Shown here: piece by piece, positions 23,753 through 32,535 of the stretch
Layout: every line of letters starts with the position of its first letter
Numbering within the stretch: the first letter of the stretch is position 1
Virus record (IMG/VR): IMGVR_UViG_3300042454_000021
Span: 48,926-112,925 of that record
Origin: a virus
DNA: 64,000 bases
Strand: one strand, 5' to 3'
Translations under genes and position numbers: made by a program
Notes under the pieces: model-generated
Databases searched by the model: none
The model's input: only the letters and a program-made list of their open reading frames with translations
What the model was told of the DNA's origin: nothing

Positions 23753-24444
23753 TCAATTTTATACCCATTGGTTTCTTTGATTAGCGTGTTGATTTTTGTG
23801 AATACTCCTTCTGTGTCCCAATGACTATTCCTGTAAGAAGCTGATGCTGGATGACTCACCTCAAAATGAAATGTAAATGGTGAGACATATCTTTTAAGCT
23901 TACCTGCTTCTTTACCAAAGAACACTATTGGTATACCTGTAAATGAAAACACTTCCTCTAACAGATATTGCATAAATGGTTCCCATATCTTTAGATGAGA
24001 TCCTGCTTTATGAATTTCTGTAGTGAGAGCTGCGTTACATAATAACACTCCTTGCTTAGCTAGGAATGTTAAATCTGGGTTTCTATCTCTATCCATACGA
24101 AACCCACCATACACTTCTCTTTCTATGCCTTGATATAATTGAAACAAGCTTGGTTGTAACGAATTAGTTACAGAACAACTCATCATCAATCCATCAGCCA
24201 CTGGTTGTCCACTTACCATTGTGTGATAAGGACATAAACCTATGAGAATAACTTTAACATCTTGAAAGCGTGTTTCTTTAAAACATCTCCAAACATTCTG
24301 AGAGAGAGGAGCAATCATCTTGCCCCTCTTACTATCAGCTTTTAGTTGTTCGTAGATTTTATCACACGCCTCGCTCTCTATGAAAGGCTTCATCTTAGGA
24401 TGCCAGCTTTCATGAAATAAATCTTTAAACTTTTCCCAATTCAT
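23728..24444 (-). CDS. Uracil-DNA glycosylase-like protein (family 1 fold, altered active site)
   Basis: 238 aa. Family-1 pattern: VILIGLCPYHTMVSGQPVAD (normally GQDPYH), PSLFQLYQGIEREVYGGF, QGVLLCNAALTTEIHKAGSH, PIVFFGKEAGKL, and SHPASASYRNSHW (normally HPSPLS). The Gln-Asp of GQDPYH is replaced by Leu-Cys, removing the water-activating Asp. It may be slow, altered in specificity, or only a uracil reader or inhibitor-type protein. Overlaps rIIA-like gene by 25 bases. Confidence 0.8.
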   Translation of the reverse strand: MNWEKFKDLFHESWHPKMKPFIESEACDKIYEQLKADSKRGKMIAPLSQNVWRCFKETRFQDVKVILIGLCPYHTMVSGQPVADGLMMSCSVTNSLQPSLFQLYQGIEREVYGGFRMDRDRNPDLTFLAKQGVLLCNAALTTEIHKAGSHLKIWEPFMQYLLEEVFSFTGIPIVFFGKEAGKLKRYVSPFTFHFEVSHPASASYRNSHWDTEGVFTKINTLIKETNGYKIDWLEKVEI

Positions 24445-25229
24445 TATAATGATAGTTCTAATTGTCTATATTCTACTTGTGGTACACTGATGATAGCTGG
24501 TCTCTGACTAGCTACTAGTTCACCTTGAGCGTTTACAAAGAAATCATGAGCACTCATATGATCACTCATCCATGTTGCTGGATGTAGTTCTTTCATTGAA
24601 TGCGTTGTGTGTTGATACAAATCCCACAGTGTGCCTTCTACACCATAATCATAAGAAGGTTTAACTATCTCCTTACGAATGATGTTAAGCTGCATTGTGC
24701 TAATGATTTGTTCTTCTACCACCATACGTCCTAATAGCTCACCTTGCTGACGCTTAGTAAGTTCTACTTGTTTCATCATCTCACGTTGAATCTGAATCTC
24801 TCTAAAAGCATCACCTGCGCTCTTGATGTATTCAGTGATGGCTGATGGTGTAAACTCTTGAATAGAGCCCTTATGAGCTTTCTTGAATGTACCCATGTCA
24901 CCAGACACTACACCATTAGAACATATCATGATGTTTACACCAATAGCAAACTTCAAACTAACCTGACGATTATAACTGTTCTGCCATCCAATCTGGATTT
25001 GCATCTCACTATCCATAATATTAGATAGTGTAAACTTACCTGTGGCCACTTGGCCATCAGCTGCAAGCGTATATGCTTCCTTACCTAATGTAAAGCCTGC
25101 ACCATCAATAGCTGCTAGTGTAAGATCAATTAATTGTGCATTGCTTACAGGTTTGTAAGTTGCTGTTTGTGCTGGCACTGGTACATCTGTTACTAAGTGC
25201 TTCAAGCTTGTGTAATCTGTTCTTTTCAT
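24444..25229 (-). CDS. DUF932-like phage protein
   Basis: 261 aa. Middle region with a beta pattern leading to LKFAIGVNIMICSNGVVSGD resembles DUF932 (CxNG motif), then helices and a C-terminal stretch YGVEGTLWDLYQHTTHSMKE. DUF932 proteins are widespread in phages and plasmids near recombination genes; role unknown. One-base overlap with the glycosylase-like gene. Confidence 0.6.
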   Translation of the reverse strand: MKRTDYTSLKHLVTDVPVPAQTATYKPVSNAQLIDLTLAAIDGAGFTLGKEAYTLAADGQVATGKFTLSNIMDSEMQIQIGWQNSYNRQVSLKFAIGVNIMICSNGVVSGDMGTFKKAHKGSIQEFTPSAITEYIKSAGDAFREIQIQREMMKQVELTKRQQGELLGRMVVEEQIISTMQLNIIRKEIVKPSYDYGVEGTLWDLYQHTTHSMKELHPATWMSDHMSAHDFFVNAQGELVASQRPAIISVPQVEYRQLELSL

Positions 25230-25408
25230 GATTGTGATATCTTAAGTTTAAATCCAAAAAATCTGTTTAATATTCCTTCTAGGTTTTCTATACCTATACA
25301 TTCTATAGAGTCTCCTTCTGTAGTCTCTAACCATTCTGTCTCTTGTTGTATCTCATACACAAGATCTTCTACAGCTGCTGCTAATTCTTCTACGTCTTCT
25401 ACGTTCAT
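25226..25408 (-). CDS. Small acidic protein, 60 aa
   Basis: MNVEDVEELAAAVEDLVYEI followed by a second acidic helix and a basic end. Strongly negative N-terminal half. Overlaps both neighbours by 4 bases (translation coupling). Could be a small replication accessory or DNA mimic; no evidence beyond charge. Confidence 0.55.
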   Translation of the reverse strand: MNVEDVEELAAAVEDLVYEIQQETEWLETTEGDSIECIGIENLEGILNRFFGFKLKISQS

Positions 25409-26418
25409 AGTAGTTGTTTTTCTTTTAGATAATTTTCGATTGTTTGCATACCATGGACTCTTGCTAGATCAGCCCAATCCTTAATGCCCTCAGATAAATA
25501 CTTCCTAGGTACATTACAATAATCAAAGTCAAATATCTTGGTGATCTGTTGTGAATTCTCTACGCCTGTTACGTCGCTATCAAAACTAAGAATCTGACTA
25601 GCAGAATTACTCTTGATATATTCAACGTTCTCAGGAGAGAAACAACCTAGTCCCTCGTTCTGTACAGCACAGCTACATGGAAAGAGTTTCTTCATCACCA
25701 TATAATCCTTCTTTGATTTGTTGATAAATGCTACATCGCATTGTTTGATGTCATCTTTACCATCCATCGCAGTTATGGGTACATTGTTTGGTACCCATTT
25801 ACTCTTCTTATCCTTAGCGTGTGGACGATATATCTTCCATTTATCATCATACAAATAACCAAACCTTAGCTCACTAAGAGGAGCTGGGAATAGTTGTTTG
25901 TTAAGATAAACCTTAGATATACTATAAACATTATTTGCTTTCAGGTCATCAAGACTTTGATGATACTGATTCCAATAGGCCAATTCATCATTAGTGAATG
26001 CTTTTACAACCACTTGAATGTTAGAATATGCTTTGACAGCACGTACTGGTTGGATGTATTGTGAGACAATACGTTTGTATTGTTCTGTATTGGTTTCTCT
26101 GGAGAATCCTAGTCCAAAGTCTCTATCAATTAGTGCTAAGACTTCTTTTAAATCTTTAAGATTAAAAGACATTTTAACAAAATCAAAACAAGAACCTCTC
26201 TTACTAGTATCTGCAAAATCAATAAACGTTAATCTTCCTTGCTTATTTCCAATCATGAATGATGGATTACGCTCGTTTCTAAATGGAGAAAACGTCACAA
26301 CATTTGGCTCCCAATCAGTATTGGGCATATAATATTTAAATATGTCATACTCTGTTATCTTCTCGAGTATCTTTTCTGGCGTAAGGAAAGAAGGTTTTAA
26401 TCTTCCTGTTATTCCCAT
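25405..26418 (-). CDS. DnaG-type (TOPRIM) primase
   Basis: 337 aa. The N-terminus has the layout of the primase zinc domain (VTFSPFRNERNPSFMIGNKQ ... SCFDFVKMSF) but lacks the Cys/His ligands. TOPRIM: QNEGLGCFS, then ILSFDSDVTGVENSQQI (DxD metal site) and EGIKDWADL. Makes RNA primers for the adjacent DnaB helicase and PolB. Has its own leader after the upstream terminator. Confidence 0.8.
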   Translation of the reverse strand: MGITGRLKPSFLTPEKILEKITEYDIFKYYMPNTDWEPNVVTFSPFRNERNPSFMIGNKQGRLTFIDFADTSKRGSCFDFVKMSFNLKDLKEVLALIDRDFGLGFSRETNTEQYKRIVSQYIQPVRAVKAYSNIQVVVKAFTNDELAYWNQYHQSLDDLKANNVYSISKVYLNKQLFPAPLSELRFGYLYDDKWKIYRPHAKDKKSKWVPNNVPITAMDGKDDIKQCDVAFINKSKKDYMVMKKLFPCSCAVQNEGLGCFSPENVEYIKSNSASQILSFDSDVTGVENSQQITKIFDFDYCNVPRKYLSEGIKDWADLARVHGMQTIENYLKEKQLL

Positions 26419-26433
26419 TTAATTTGTTTAGTT

Positions 26434-26470
26434 TAGAAAAGAAAGCCCAATCTAAGATAGACTGGGCTTT
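26434..26470 (-). terminator. Intrinsic terminator between putative SSB and primase
   Basis: AAAGCCCA...TGGGCTTT stem extended by TCTA/TAGA across one wobble pair (13 bp), 3-base loop, minus-strand tail CTTTTCT. Ends the 26499 gene unit. Confidence 0.8.
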
Positions 26471-26498
26471 ACTATAAAAATTATGTATAAAATGAATC

Positions 26499-27356
26499 TT
26501 AATAATCTGCATCATCAGTTGCAATCACTTTGTCTGACTCTACTAAATTTGAATCAGGGTCATAATCATGTAACTCTTTGAATGTATAATAGTCTTTACA
26601 ACCATACTCACCTGTTACATTAACAACGAAACGCTCATGCATCTTTAACTCAGCAGACTTTCTGAATGCTAGTCCACGCACTACATCAGGATTGTTGTAA
26701 TCAATCAAACGCATGCTTCTAATAGAATAGCCTGGAAAGAATGATTTAACAAAGATGTTTTGAAATGATTTAGGACCATCTCCTTTATCACTAGTTTTAA
26801 CTGTAGCTAATGCACCAACAGTTTGTGTAAACTCACCATCAATTTGATCTTTCAAATCAGATAGATTATTTTTCATAACCTTATCCCAATTCAAGAATAT
26901 CTCAGTTTCTGGATCAGAAAAGTCAAGACCACCTAACCATATACGTACAAATCCTAAAAATTCTTCCTCACCTATATGTGCTACGCGTTTATCACGCTTA
27001 ACAAACCAACTAGGAAGAGTTTCTTCACTACTAGCCCAGCTACACACACCAATGTTATTGATGTATTGTTTCTTTGTGCCATCCTTATTAACTTTCTCAC
27101 CATGTTCTAACCAGAACGTAGCATTGGTTTTAAAGTCACTGTTTACATCTTGTAACCATACATTAACGCGTAACTTCTTTGCAACGTCATCATAATAATT
27201 AGTTGCCTTACTGTCCTCTTTCAAATCAATCCCTAAGATTTCTTTGTACTCTTGTGCAGTTGGATTGATAGCGATTACTTTCGCTTCAAATATACCAACC
27301 TTCTTTACAAAATCTCCACCTTGTGGGATTTCTCTCTTTGATCCACCTATTGCCAT
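26499..27356 (-). CDS. Putative ssDNA-binding protein
   Basis: 285 aa. Beta-rich, soluble, acidic C-terminal tail (DSNLVESDKVIATDDADY), as in gp32-like and SSB proteins that recruit partners by the tail. Lies between a Sak4-like ATPase and the primase, where phage SSBs usually sit. Trp- and Phe-rich strands (YINNIGVCSWASSEE, FLGFVRIWLGGLDF). Call rests on context and tail, not on a family motif. Confidence 0.5.
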   Translation of the reverse strand: MAIGGSKREIPQGGDFVKKVGIFEAKVIAINPTAQEYKEILGIDLKEDSKATNYYDDVAKKLRVNVWLQDVNSDFKTNATFWLEHGEKVNKDGTKKQYINNIGVCSWASSEETLPSWFVKRDKRVAHIGEEEFLGFVRIWLGGLDFSDPETEIFLNWDKVMKNNLSDLKDQIDGEFTQTVGALATVKTSDKGDGPKSFQNIFVKSFFPGYSIRSMRLIDYNNPDVVRGLAFRKSAELKMHERFVVNVTGEYGCKDYYTFKELHDYDPDSNLVESDKVIATDDADY

Positions 27357-27364
27357 GTTTCTAG

Positions 27365-28036
27365 TTATTTATAATATTCGTCAATTGTATCTGCAACTTG
27401 TTGTAAATTATTAGGAATCTTGATGTCTGCAAACATACCATCAGGAGTCTTGGCAGGGAACTTTCTAAACCTATTGGTTACAAAGTTATACGTACAAGTG
27501 CCATCTTTGTTCTCTTCTACATAAGTGTAGAGACACATAGTTAATAGGCCCTCTAATAAGATTTGATTGTCAATCAGCTTGCCTGCTGTCTTGATTTTGT
27601 ATCCTATAATCTCTCCACCTTCTTCAATAGTTTCTGGGTGAGTGAAATAGAACACTTTCAAATCGTCACGTAGTTTACGAGCTTCTTGAAACAAGGCCAC
27701 CATATCTCTAGCCATGATGCTAAATTTAGTGAACCCAACTTCTGTTGCTCGTGACACAATGTTAAAACCCATGATGTAGTTTGAATCCTCAATCACGATG
27801 TTCTTAATGTGTGGTGCTTTCTGAGAAATGTTTTGTAACAATCGAGTGATCTCAACTGCGTCATCAACTTCTCTGTAGTTCTTCTTCTCTGCATTATACA
27901 AAGATTCAGAACCTTTAAAAGGTAATTCCTTTTTCGCTACATTGATAATGTAGGTTTCTTCTGGATTTAGGTGCTTAATCGATGTCGATTTGCCAGTTCC
28001 AGTGGATCCAACGATCCCAATCAGTTTACTTGCCAT
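27365..28036 (-). CDS. P-loop ATPase, Sak4/AAA_24-like
   Basis: 223 aa. Walker A GIVGSTGTGKSTS at the N-terminus, Walker B-type IKNIVIEDSNYIM near residue 80, then VFYFTHPETIEEGGEIIG, the layout of AAA_24 phage ATPases (RecA-core Sak4 group) that pair with SSB in strand annealing. Close to the putative SSB gene, which supports that pairing. Confidence 0.75.
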   Translation of the reverse strand: MASKLIGIVGSTGTGKSTSIKHLNPEETYIINVAKKELPFKGSESLYNAEKKNYREVDDAVEITRLLQNISQKAPHIKNIVIEDSNYIMGFNIVSRATEVGFTKFSIMARDMVALFQEARKLRDDLKVFYFTHPETIEEGGEIIGYKIKTAGKLIDNQILLEGLLTMCLYTYVEENKDGTCTYNFVTNRFRKFPAKTPDGMFADIKIPNNLQQVADTIDEYYK

Positions 28037-28073
28037 GTTTAATTTATTTAGTTAATTTACTTACTCTAAGTTA

Positions 28074-29165
28074 CTAAATTCCAGGAACATTAACAACTTT
28101 AATCTTGTCTTTGTCAAAGAATTCTAGTGCCTTATTCAACCACTTTTCCTCTACTGCTTCATTGGTGGAAATGATATAAATCTGTGCTTTCTTGTCTGGA
28201 TTATTGTATTCCATAGCCATGCACCTATTCACCTTTTGAGCTAGATTCTCAGCGTTACTGTCAAAGTAATTCAAGATCACTTTGTTTAAAGGTTTGTATG
28301 TAACACCTGTATTACCAATCTTTACAACAGCCATGTGGCTTCCTTCTCCTTCTGCAAACCTTTTGAAGCCCTCTTTGTCAGGCGATTTGCTATGGTGTGA
28401 AGGTATACCTAAACTATCTGCAGCATCAGTAGTACCACAAAATACAAGTATGCGCTCATTGCTATACTTGTTTAATATTGCCTTAGTCATGTTTAACTTA
28501 GCAATACTTCCTTGGACGATTCTCATTCTCTTTAGGCGTAACATCATTGTGTCTTTACCTTGAGAGCTGAGCTGTTCAATCACCCAACTACACGCGTCAA
28601 AATGTTTCTTCTCTGTCCTGGCTTTACCCTTAACAGTTGTAACAATTTTATTATCCAAAGGTACTTTAATCACTGTGATTTGATAATCAACAATAACGCC
28701 TTCTTGGATAGCTTGTTCAATAGGATAGTGTGCCAATACAGGAAGATCTAATCTCATGTCAAGCTCAGACTCTGTTGAGGTTGATAGAGTGCCTGTCAGT
28801 CCTAGCACTTGATGATTAAGTAATGTTAAATCTTGTAAAGCATCAATCTGTGCATCACTTAACAAATGTATCTCATCAATGATCACCACATCATACTCAT
28901 TGTTTACATGTTTATGTAAAGATAGGTGTGTTGTATAGGTGATGTTTGAATTGTTGTATCCACGTTCTTTGAAATCCTCCTCCCAAGAATCCTTGATCTT
29001 AACATCAGGATAGGCGATTAGTATAGATATATCATCATTCATCTTTTCCAAGATGTTAATTGTTGTATATATCTTACCAAATCTTGGACACAGATTTAGG
29101 ATACCCCATTTCTTATCAAGCCATATCTGTGCAAACTCTTGTTGCCTTTGATCTCTTAAACTCAT
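28074..29165 (-). CDS. SF2 helicase with degenerate Walker A
   Basis: 363 aa. Motif I region GILNLCPRFGKIYTTINIL, where the usual GK-T/S reads GK-Ile; motif II DVVIIDEIHLL (DEIH); motif III LGLTGTLS; motif VI AENLAQKVNRCMAM with one Arg finger. Both RecA lobes present but short. ATP binding may be weakened. In an operon with DnaB and the Sak4-like ATPase, so probably a remodelling or recombination helicase. Confidence 0.75.
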   Translation of the reverse strand: MSLRDQRQQEFAQIWLDKKWGILNLCPRFGKIYTTINILEKMNDDISILIAYPDVKIKDSWEEDFKERGYNNSNITYTTHLSLHKHVNNEYDVVIIDEIHLLSDAQIDALQDLTLLNHQVLGLTGTLSTSTESELDMRLDLPVLAHYPIEQAIQEGVIVDYQITVIKVPLDNKIVTTVKGKARTEKKHFDACSWVIEQLSSQGKDTMMLRLKRMRIVQGSIAKLNMTKAILNKYSNERILVFCGTTDAADSLGIPSHHSKSPDKEGFKRFAEGEGSHMAVVKIGNTGVTYKPLNKVILNYFDSNAENLAQKVNRCMAMEYNNPDKKAQIYIISTNEAVEEKWLNKALEFFDKDKIKVVNVPGI

Positions 29166-30232
29166 GGTTCTAAAAAGAATGTTTTATTTACTATTGATTG
29201 ATAATCATACTCTGATATATTCTTAACTCTTGGTAGTTCTTTGAACATACCCACTTGACCTAGGAAACCTAGACCAATACGAATATCATCTTCACCATAA
29301 CTATTTTTGATTAGTCTTAGTGAACGATAATACTTACCACCAAATTCATCTTTAAGCCTATCAAGATCATAACCACTAGGGTCTGTAACTTTATAACGCA
29401 TAGGATCAAATAGTGCTAACACAACATCAGCATCGTCCTGTGTAGATGAGCTGTCCTTGAAATCTTCTAGCTGTGGTTCTACGTCACCATTCTTAATCCT
29501 CATAGGATTAGCAATGTCACGATTGAACTGACTTACAACTATTGGTGAATATCCATACATGTCACGAGCATATCTCAGCTCTTCAGACATCTTATCGATG
29601 GCTGCCTTCTTTGTATTATAATCCTTGGTAACTTTTAATAGACCAATGTGATCGATAACAACCAGGGTCACTGTGTTATCTTCATCAGGAATATAAACTC
29701 TGTTATACTTATCGATTTCTTCTATTCTACCATTAGCTTCAGCATGATCTTTCAAATGCTTAGCTACGCCTATTGGATTATCTGGACCATCAATGATTGT
29801 AATGATTTCTGACATGCTGCCAATATAATCTCTCTGTGCTAGAAATAAATCATGCTCATCATGCGTCATCTTCTCCTTCTGCCAACCCAATAGTTTACTA
29901 ACAGGAATGATTATACCAGAATCTAAGAATATCTTCCTAGCTACCCATTTAGCCATCTTGTATGTCTTACTACGCTCCATGGATCTATATATAATCTTTA
30001 GCTTGATATCAGAGTTCTGACCATACTTAGATATATACCAATCAAATGGATTAAGGACATATGCATCATCTATAAAAGATGTCTTACCAGAACCTGTTAG
30101 ACCACCCACAAGAGTATATATAGACTTCCTGATACCAATGTATCTGTTAAGTCTATCAAACCCCATAGGTATACCACTGTTCTTACCATCAATACCATCT
30201 TGTACTGCCTTGGCTAAATCTTGAAATATCAT
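29162..30232 (-). CDS. Replicative DNA helicase, DnaB-like
   Basis: 356 aa. RecA-like motor: MGFDRLNRYIGI, Walker A VGGLTGSGKTS, Walker B TLVVIDHIGLL, H3/H4 VVSQFNRD, and ALFDPMRY. It lacks the long N-terminal domain of bacterial DnaB. Unwinds duplex ahead of PolB. 4-base overlaps with both neighbours indicate a coupled replication operon. Confidence 0.85.
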   Translation of the reverse strand: MIFQDLAKAVQDGIDGKNSGIPMGFDRLNRYIGIRKSIYTLVGGLTGSGKTSFIDDAYVLNPFDWYISKYGQNSDIKLKIIYRSMERSKTYKMAKWVARKIFLDSGIIIPVSKLLGWQKEKMTHDEHDLFLAQRDYIGSMSEIITIIDGPDNPIGVAKHLKDHAEANGRIEEIDKYNRVYIPDEDNTVTLVVIDHIGLLKVTKDYNTKKAAIDKMSEELRYARDMYGYSPIVVSQFNRDIANPMRIKNGDVEPQLEDFKDSSSTQDDADVVLALFDPMRYKVTDPSGYDLDRLKDEFGGKYYRSLRLIKNSYGEDDIRIGLGFLGQVGMFKELPRVKNISEYDYQSIVNKTFFLEP

Positions 30233-30438
30233 AGTTTCTCTATTTCTTGTTTAACTTCTTGCCAATATATTTTTTCTAATTCATAATCGTAACTTCCAAT
30301 TATAACATTTAATATTTCATCTACTGCAATTAATGCACATTGTTTAGCAAATTGTTGTCTACTTTCAACATGATGTGGATGAGTAGATGTATTGTAGAAA
30401 TTATTATAGAGTTCTATTGCTTTTTCTTTTGGTGTCAT
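30229..30438 (-). CDS. Hypothetical protein, 69 aa
   Basis: Helical; KAIELYNNFYNTSTHPHHVE and CALIAVDEILNVI. The pattern (YNNF...ALIAVDEIL) is common among small early phage proteins of unknown role. Coupled to the helicase gene. Confidence 0.6.
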   Translation of the reverse strand: MTPKEKAIELYNNFYNTSTHPHHVESRQQFAKQCALIAVDEILNVIIGSYDYELEKIYWQEVKQEIEKL

Positions 30439-31061
30439 ATATCTGTTGTTCCTACTGGTTTGGGTTTTTCTTCAATTGTGATTCCTTGCTTAACAAGCTC
30501 GATGAATGGTTCAAAGCTTCTCTGTGTTAGATATGTAAGACTATTCTGCATGTATTTAAGTTTATTCTCTCCTGATTTGTATGAGTTCTCTTTCTTTTGA
30601 AGAACATCAAACTCAACAGCAGCGACTAAATCATCTGCAGTGTATTCTCCTTCTGACAAAATGGCATTGAATTTAAGCCTACAGTTCTCTACATCTCTAC
30701 GTAAAGATCTAGAGCCTGAGAAGCTTTTATCTTTATGCTTGAATGTATCAGTTCCTGGGAATGCTTTCCACCATCTTTGAAAATCTTCAGTGGCAGGCTT
30801 CTTCTTGATAATCTTATCTTTAGGAGCTTCCTCTTTAAGAAACTTAAGAACATTCTTACCTGTTAGTGTGATTTTGTTATCTCCTGATATCAGTCCTTTA
30901 CGATAAATACCTTGAGCAAGGATCTCCAGTTTAGGATCTCCATTACATGCGTCTTTTAGATCATGGCCCTCCTCCACTAGTTTGAGGAGAAAGACCATGT
31001 CTAATGTAAAACCATTCTTGAGTAGCTCTTTAAAATGATAGAGCGTCAATTTTACGTTCAT
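30435..31061 (-). CDS. Putative replication initiation/helicase-loading protein
   Basis: 208 aa. Likely winged-helix N-terminal part (residues 1-75: ALTGKN-like wing LISGDNKITLTGKNVLKFLK), a Lys/Pro linker, then FQRWWKAFPGTDTFKHK and a helical C-terminus. This two-domain form and a place directly upstream of DnaB fits an initiator or loader. No diagnostic motif, so tentative. Confidence 0.4.
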   Translation of the reverse strand: MNVKLTLYHFKELLKNGFTLDMVFLLKLVEEGHDLKDACNGDPKLEILAQGIYRKGLISGDNKITLTGKNVLKFLKEEAPKDKIIKKKPATEDFQRWWKAFPGTDTFKHKDKSFSGSRSLRRDVENCRLKFNAILSEGEYTADDLVAAVEFDVLQKKENSYKSGENKLKYMQNSLTYLTQRSFEPFIELVKQGITIEEKPKPVGTTDI

Positions 31062-31296
31062 AATTTCTAATTATTCTGTGATCTATTTTAGCAATTAAAC
31101 TTTGAGGAATGCACACATTAATCTTAGCCCTCTCTTGTAGAGATTCTAGATCTTTTAAATGAACTTTATCGCTCATAAAAGCTTCAATTTGAGCGATACC
31201 TGGGTCATTTAGTGAGCGATAAAATAGCTCCTTCTCCTCTTGCAAATATACTAAATCTTTCTGAGCTTCACGCTCGTAGTCTTCTATATGTATCAT
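31030..31296 (-). CDS. Hypothetical protein, 88 aa
   Basis: Helical, charged, with YEREAQKDLVYLQEEKELFY. Overlaps the 30435 gene by 32 bases. No motif recognised. Confidence 0.55.
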   Translation of the reverse strand: MIHIEDYEREAQKDLVYLQEEKELFYRSLNDPGIAQIEAFMSDKVHLKDLESLQERAKINVCIPQSLIAKIDHRIIRNYERKIDALSF

Positions 31297-31300
31297 AATT

Positions 31301-31489
31301 TTACATTGAATTTGTGTTTAAACCATATATTATTCTAGGCTTGGGCTTTTTAATAACTTTACGTTTAGGCTTAGGTTTATTCATCTCAGCCATCATTTCT
31401 TCTTTTGTTATATAACCCTTTTCAACAGCCAATTTTAATGCTTGTCCTTTAGTAGGATAAGGATTATCAATGATTTTTTTCTTACTCAT
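31301..31489 (-). CDS. Small basic protein, 62 aa
   Basis: Start set at ATG 31489 (MSKKKIIDNPYPTKGQALKL), which overlaps the upstream stop as ATGAGTAA; the longer frame to 31591 runs deep into the neighbour. Lys/Pro-rich C-terminus (KPKPKRKVIKKPKPR). Function unknown. Confidence 0.55.
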   Translation of the reverse strand: MSKKKIIDNPYPTKGQALKLAVEKGYITKEEMMAEMNKPKPKRKVIKKPKPRIIYGLNTNSM

Positions 31490-31688
31490 TATCATTATAG
31501 TTCTCATACTCTCTAAACTTTGGGTCCAAGGTACGTCCTTCGTTATCCCAATAACTTTCACATTTATCCCCCTTACGAGGTGATTCAGCAAAGACAGATT
31601 GTCTAAACTGATTCCATGGTGCTGTGTGCCTGTAGCACTTAAATTTCACAGGACATTCCATGTCCCTACACATTGCTATATCAGCCAT
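31482..31688 (-). CDS. Cys-containing small protein, 68 aa
   Basis: MADIAMCRDMECPVKFKCYR, then GDKCESYW: four Cys spaced as a likely zinc or disulfide knot. Seen as a type in many phages; role unknown. Overlaps neighbours by 8 bases on each side. Confidence 0.6.
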   Translation of the reverse strand: MADIAMCRDMECPVKFKCYRHTAPWNQFRQSVFAESPRKGDKCESYWDNEGRTLDPKFREYENYNDNE

Positions 31689-32061
31689 TGTCTTGTTGTT
31701 TAGATAGTTTAATTAACTCATCAATACACGCTTGCTCTGCTTGCTCATAGCTATCAATATATAATTGAAAATGAGTGTGACCTTTTATCAAATCATTAAT
31801 GTGATAAGAGTATTCAATGCCATATTCTTGCGTATCAGAATCAACATATCCTAATAGGTTATGTTTCTCTCTAAACCATCTAAATACTTGTTGTTTAAGT
31901 GGAGCTTTGAGTTCAAAGGATGAGTAGTACTGACTATCCTCAATAGATACATAGGATACATACATAGATTTGTTCAAATCATATCCAGCTAAACAGGGTT
32001 CATCAAACCCTAATTCCTTTAAGGCTAATGCTTGTTCGTATGTTACAAATTCTTTATTCAT
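31681..32061 (-). CDS. Hypothetical protein, 126 aa
   Basis: Start chosen at ATG 32061 (MNKEFVTYEQALALKELGFD) because this motif, followed by EPCLAGYD, is the usual N-terminus of a widespread phage family of unknown function, and the ATG overlaps the upstream stop. C-terminal half carries HINDLIKGHTHFQLYIDSYE. Confidence 0.6.
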   Translation of the reverse strand: MNKEFVTYEQALALKELGFDEPCLAGYDLNKSMYVSYVSIEDSQYYSSFELKAPLKQQVFRWFREKHNLLGYVDSDTQEYGIEYSYHINDLIKGHTHFQLYIDSYEQAEQACIDELIKLSKQQDNG

Positions 32062-32299
32062 TGTCTTTGCCATAAGTTTCGTTGTAATATTTTTCTTTTG
32101 GCTCATAAGCATCAGGAGTACAAATAGTTGCTCCATTAGTTTGTCCACATAACCAAGCATCTTTTATCTGCTCTTTCTCCATTTCTTTAGTTTTATTGTA
32201 CACCATCTCTAGATAGTCAAACAAGTTATCAGGCAGGAATGATTTACTTTCTTTTATTTCTTGAAATAGAATGTCTAATGCTGTTCGTTTATTTGCCAT
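32054..32299 (-). CDS. Hypothetical protein, 81 aa
   Basis: Helical N-terminus (LDILFQEIKESKSFLPDNLF) and CGQTNGATICTPDAYEPKEKYYN near the end. Familiar small early protein type. Coupled by overlaps on both sides. Confidence 0.6.
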   Translation of the reverse strand: MANKRTALDILFQEIKESKSFLPDNLFDYLEMVYNKTKEMEKEQIKDAWLCGQTNGATICTPDAYEPKEKYYNETYGKDNE

Positions 32300-32534
32300 T
32301 TTTATGTTTTAGATTATAATTTATTTTCCACTCTGGTTTGAACTGATTAAATGAATAAAATCCACTAGGAGAGAAACGTGCTATTAGTTTCTTATTACAT
32401 GCTTTACAATAATATGTTACAGCAGAAGAGTTGCCTGTTTTATCAAACAACTCTTCTATTATTGATACATTTTGTATATCTCCACAATAAAGACAGTGCA
32501 TCTTATCTTCCAATAATTTAGGTTTCTTTGGCAT
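32289..32534 (-). CDS. Zinc-ribbon-like protein, 81 aa
   Basis: Two CxxC knuckles, MHCLYCGD and YYCKACNKK, about 33 residues apart, forming a probable zinc ribbon; the remainder is short and basic. Nucleic-acid binding or anti-host transcription role is possible. Confidence 0.6.
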   Translation of the reverse strand: MPKKPKLLEDKMHCLYCGDIQNVSIIEELFDKTGNSSAVTYYCKACNKKLIARFSPSGFYSFNQFKPEWKINYNLKHKNGK

Positions 32535-32535
32535 A

